Source of the DNA: Archilochus colubris
Taxonomy: Eukaryota > Chordata > Aves > Apodiformes > Trochilidae
Assembly: GCA_023079485.1 (NCBI GenBank)
Contig: CM041083.1
Span: 179,446,480-179,510,479 of the forward strand
Direction: 5' to 3'
Length of the DNA: 64,000 bases
The position numbers and the translations under genes were made by a program. The stretch's first letter is position 1; every line of letters begins with the position of its first letter. Below are positions 61,201-64,000 of the stretch, piece by piece. The notes beneath the pieces are model-generated. The model saw nothing but the letters and a program-made list of their open reading frames with translations. It was not told where the DNA came from and did no database searches.

Positions 61201-63237
61201 AAGTGGTGACTAAATAGGTTATCTCAGTGTGGGAAGTGAGTTAACAGTGATGGAAGCAGATTAAAGCCATGGGTTAAACAAAGGTACGATGGGTTTTAGA
61301 GGATCTCAGATTGCAACTTCGTGTTGTAGAAACCATGAACAATCAATACATTGAGAACTAAGAACATCAATTAACCAAGAAAACCAAGCCCTTAATCTTC
61401 AAGTTGTTTCCCTTAAACACCTGCTGCATGAAGAAACCATATGTAGTAACTGAAATTGGTGACTGTAGATATTCAAAGATAAACACTGATTCACCTGTAA
61501 TTGTGTGTCAAACACTAAGCCCTTCACAAACCAAAGATCAGTCTGTTGATGCTTTTCACTCATGTAGATTAAATTCTTAATGGTAAGAAAATAGCTAAAA
61601 TGCTACAGCTAAAATTGCTGTAAAAATGCAACTATATAGGGTATAAATTTCTGGGGATTTTTTTTGCTTAGCATATTTCACTTCATGTTGCCATTGCTTT
61701 CATAGCATATGCTGTGTGCTTCTGCTGACAGGCACACTGAGACTCACAGTTTAGAAATGTGATACACATATAAAAGTTAGTATCTAATTTAGAACTGACA
61801 GCAGCTCTTTTTCTCTGCTTATGAGTGTCTGGGTGAAATTCATCTCTCACTTTTACTTCAACAAGTTAGATGGCCAAGTTAGAGCTAGTCAAACAGGTGT
61901 CCATCACAGGAAAAGGAAATTATCCTTTGACTGTGGAGATGGCTATGACATATTTGTGTATCTGAGAAATAAATATATTGCATATATTCTTTTATAGGAA
62001 AAGCTTACCTTTCTTACCTTGCTTGTATACACATGCTACTATACACCTGCTAGCCACTTAGGTACCTGGGTTCTGCTGAAGGTGAAGCACAAGTGCAATC
62101 TGAAAATAGTTACTTGGAAATAAAATTTTATTGCTACCTGATATGCTGACAAGAGCTCTCCGATCAAAACTCCTCCAGCCACTCGAGAAGGGCAGAGTCA
62201 GCCATGCCTGTCCACACGAGCACTGCCAAAGAGGAGTCAATATTCCCTGCTGCAGACAGTAATACATCATGAAGGAGGCTGGGAAGATCATAAGACTGAC
62301 ATCAACTACTGTGTACTCTAGGAAAGTTGTAAGACTACCCATGGAGTCTTACCTGGTTCTGAACATGGGTGAAGAAGACACTCAGCTTTTACTGCTGGAG
62401 AGTTTTATTGATGCTCACTGATTTTTCTGAAGTCCTCTGAGTGCTTCTCCTTGGGTCTGCTCAGTAGCAGCATGATTATGATACAGCACAAATGTCTGCC
62501 CTTAGGCAGCTGGAAGCATCATGCCCACCATAAACAAACCCATCATTTGTGACTCCAAGTCCCCTCTCACAAAAAAGCCCTAGCCCTCATTCTGCAAAGG
62601 TAAAGGTCCCATTTGCCCAGATTTGCAGCTTCTTACAACTCATAGATGCCATCCTACAGGGGCTTGTTGGGGAAGAGCGTTAGGGTCTTGTGCCCATAGT
62701 TCAAGGGTTTCATTGCCAAGTTGCTGCTTCCTCCCTGGAATAAAGATAATTTTAAGGCACCTCGTTTGAGGAGGAAGAATTCCATTTGTAAAGATTACCT
62801 GTGGCAAGCTACATCTTAGTGTGCGTGCAGGTTTAGGTGGAGGCCCTGTCTTGTTGAGGACATAAGAACCAGGGTCACAGCCTACTGCATGGAATAGTTT
62901 GCTTAGGAAAAAAGAGGAGCAAATCTTCCTCTGGCTGAGCTAGACTGAAAAAAAACTGGGTCAGAAGTCAGTGTACTGCCACTGAATTGTTGCATTCATT
63001 TAGCATAATTTTCAGTCATATTACTTATTCCCTGTGGGGAATCTCCTGGTTTGTCTCCTTACTCTTTGAAAAAAACCTAAGCAATCAAAAAGTCTAAAAC
63101 ACCTGTATGTTGGAAATATACATGTGGGACTAATGGTAAAGCACATTTTTCAGTTCATTATCTATTATATCATTCAGTTATTTGCTGACAGTATTTTTTT
63201 TACCAGAATGTCTCTCTCCAATTTATTTTCTTTACAG
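58280..63237 (+). other. Intron 17, 5.0 kb
   Basis: Contains a 12-bp-stem hairpin next to a CpG-bearing block (60069-60230) that looks like a conserved non-coding element. The rest (58280-60060, 60240-63237) shows only short ORFs without support. Acceptor attttctttacag. Confidence 0.82.
60069..60107. repeat. Perfect 12-bp inverted repeat (hairpin)
   Basis: agtcaggctaat (60069-60080) pairs perfectly with attagcctgact (60096-60107) over a 15-base loop. The stem includes taat/atta cores. It borders a block to about 60230 with several CpGs (accgtag, ggcgata, gcggccc, aagcgtt) in an otherwise CpG-poor intron, suggesting selective constraint. Too short for a microRNA precursor. Confidence 0.75.
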
Positions 63238-63342
63238 GAAAGTCTCTTGGACATGGAGCATTTGGAAAGGTGGTACAAGCATCTGCTTTTGGAATTAAAA
63301 AATCACCAACATGCAGAATAGTTGCTGTGAAAATGCTGAAAG
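63238..63342 (+). CDS. FLT1: FLT1 exon 18: start of kinase domain
   Basis: 105 nt, phase 1 in and out; acceptor ctttacag, donor gtatct. Encodes [35 protein letters not shown]. The glycine-rich loop reads GHGAFG (human GRGAFG) and all three glycines are intact. The VAVKML motif carries the ATP-anchoring lysine (codon 63330-63332, corresponding to human Lys861). The rest of the kinase lobe, kinase insert and C-tail are downstream of the window. Confidence 0.96.
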
Positions 63343-64000
63343 GTATCTTGCTGCAAAGCTGGGCTGGAAAAAAATGATCCTTTTTGTAGTGTCTCACTTT
63401 TAGTTTGATCCTATTCAAAGAAAGAGTGTGTGATGTTATTCCCCCACCAATAACTCTCTGAAGCCTCCAAAAATTGTACACCAATTTTCAGGTCCATCAC
63501 AAGTGAAATGGCAGAACTATGAAATAAAAATTGCATTCACACTAAAAAAAAGGTGATATAGGAGAAAGTTTCACATGCAGTAAAAAAACCTGATCGCTCA
63601 TTTTATTGAAAATTTGGTTCCACTACTTCTAATATCAGAATGAATGAAAGAGTCACTTTTGTAGTATCAAAAGGGGCAATTACATTTCCTGCACACCCTA
63701 CATCATACTGTTATGTTAGACTGACCCTATACTGAGCACCATAAATGCAGTTTAGCTGAGGCATGAGGCTTCCACCTTGATGTGAAGACACAGAGATAGA
63801 AGCTTTTGTATTTCCCTTGGCCATTAGCTCTGATGATTAATCATCTCATTGTCAAAACCAGGTGCCTTATGTCTCCTTTGTATCTGTCTGACTTTCATTC
63901 CTCATTCTAACCTTCTCCATTGCATTATATAAGGATTTTCCTTCCTTTAATTAAGCTAAACAGATCAAGCTGTTTAAATCTTGGAGCTGTTGTGCAGGTG
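63343..64000 (+). other. Intron 18 (5' part)
   Basis: Starts with a non-consensus donor GTATCT and runs to the end of the window. Exon 19 (expected to begin with EGATA-like kinase sequence) is not visible. No repeat recognised. Confidence 0.8.

Larger units (their letters stand above)
1..64000 (+). other. FLT1: FLT1 (VEGFR-1) gene, internal part, exons 5-18
   Basis: The window lies entirely inside one gene. Fourteen exons on the + strand join in frame into part of a seven-Ig-domain receptor tyrosine kinase of the VEGFR family. FLT1, rather than KDR or FLT4, is indicated by the match of Ig2-Ig7 to FLT1, by the transmembrane sequence (ATLFWLLLTLFIRK) and above all by the soluble-FLT1 tail that follows exon 13. 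The receptor binds VEGF-A, VEGF-B and PlGF at the surface of endothelial cells and monocytes; its kinase is weak and it acts largely as a ligand trap. Human FLT1 has 30 exons and about 1,338 residues, so this window holds roughly residues 170-860. The 5' and 3' ends of the gene lie outside. Confidence 0.96.

Overview
The window is an internal slice of a vertebrate receptor tyrosine kinase gene on the + strand: FLT1 (VEGF receptor 1). It starts inside the intron before the exon that corresponds to human exon 5 and ends inside the intron after human exon 18. Fourteen coding exons can be placed to the base. All have GT/AG borders and compatible phases, and together they give 2,068 nt (689 complete codons) without an internal stop. 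In order they encode the end of Ig domain 2, Ig domains 3 to 7, the transmembrane helix, the juxtamembrane segment and the first part of the kinase domain (glycine loop and catalytic lysine). The rest of the kinase and the C-tail lie downstream. The signal peptide, Ig1 and the first half of Ig2 lie upstream.

The organism is probably a bird (a reptile is possible). The interspersed repeats are CR1-type LINEs, most of them 5'-truncated; two end in recognisable CR1-type octamer tails. There are no Alu, L1 or B1-like repeats. The introns are short to moderate, from 83 bp to 15.6 kb. Exon numbers follow the human gene, and all comparisons with human protein are from memory, not from an alignment program.

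Layout: 1-4617 intron 4 (part); 4618-11735 exons 5-10, densely packed; 11736-27330 a 15.6 kb intron 10 with four CR1/LINE pieces, an A31 tract and an isolated CpG island; exon 11 at 27331; a 9.2 kb intron 11 with one CR1; exon 12 at 36686; a 6.6 kb intron 12 with a striking double palindrome and a CR1; exon 13 at 43387; a 5.1 kb intron 13; exons 14-18 spread over 48736-63342.

The key biology is at exon 13. If its donor is not used, translation runs into intron 13 for a 31-residue tail that closely matches the unique C-terminus of soluble FLT1 (sFLT1), a secreted VEGF/PlGF trap. Poly(A) signals and an AU-rich nonamer follow. The locus therefore appears able to make both a membrane receptor (splice 13 to 14, then the transmembrane exon 16) and a soluble decoy (intron 13 retained). 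No second protein-coding gene could be supported. The other ORFs are chance intronic ORFs or CR1 remnants. The most open question is a CpG island in intron 10 with an antisense ORF that ends near a consensus splice donor.
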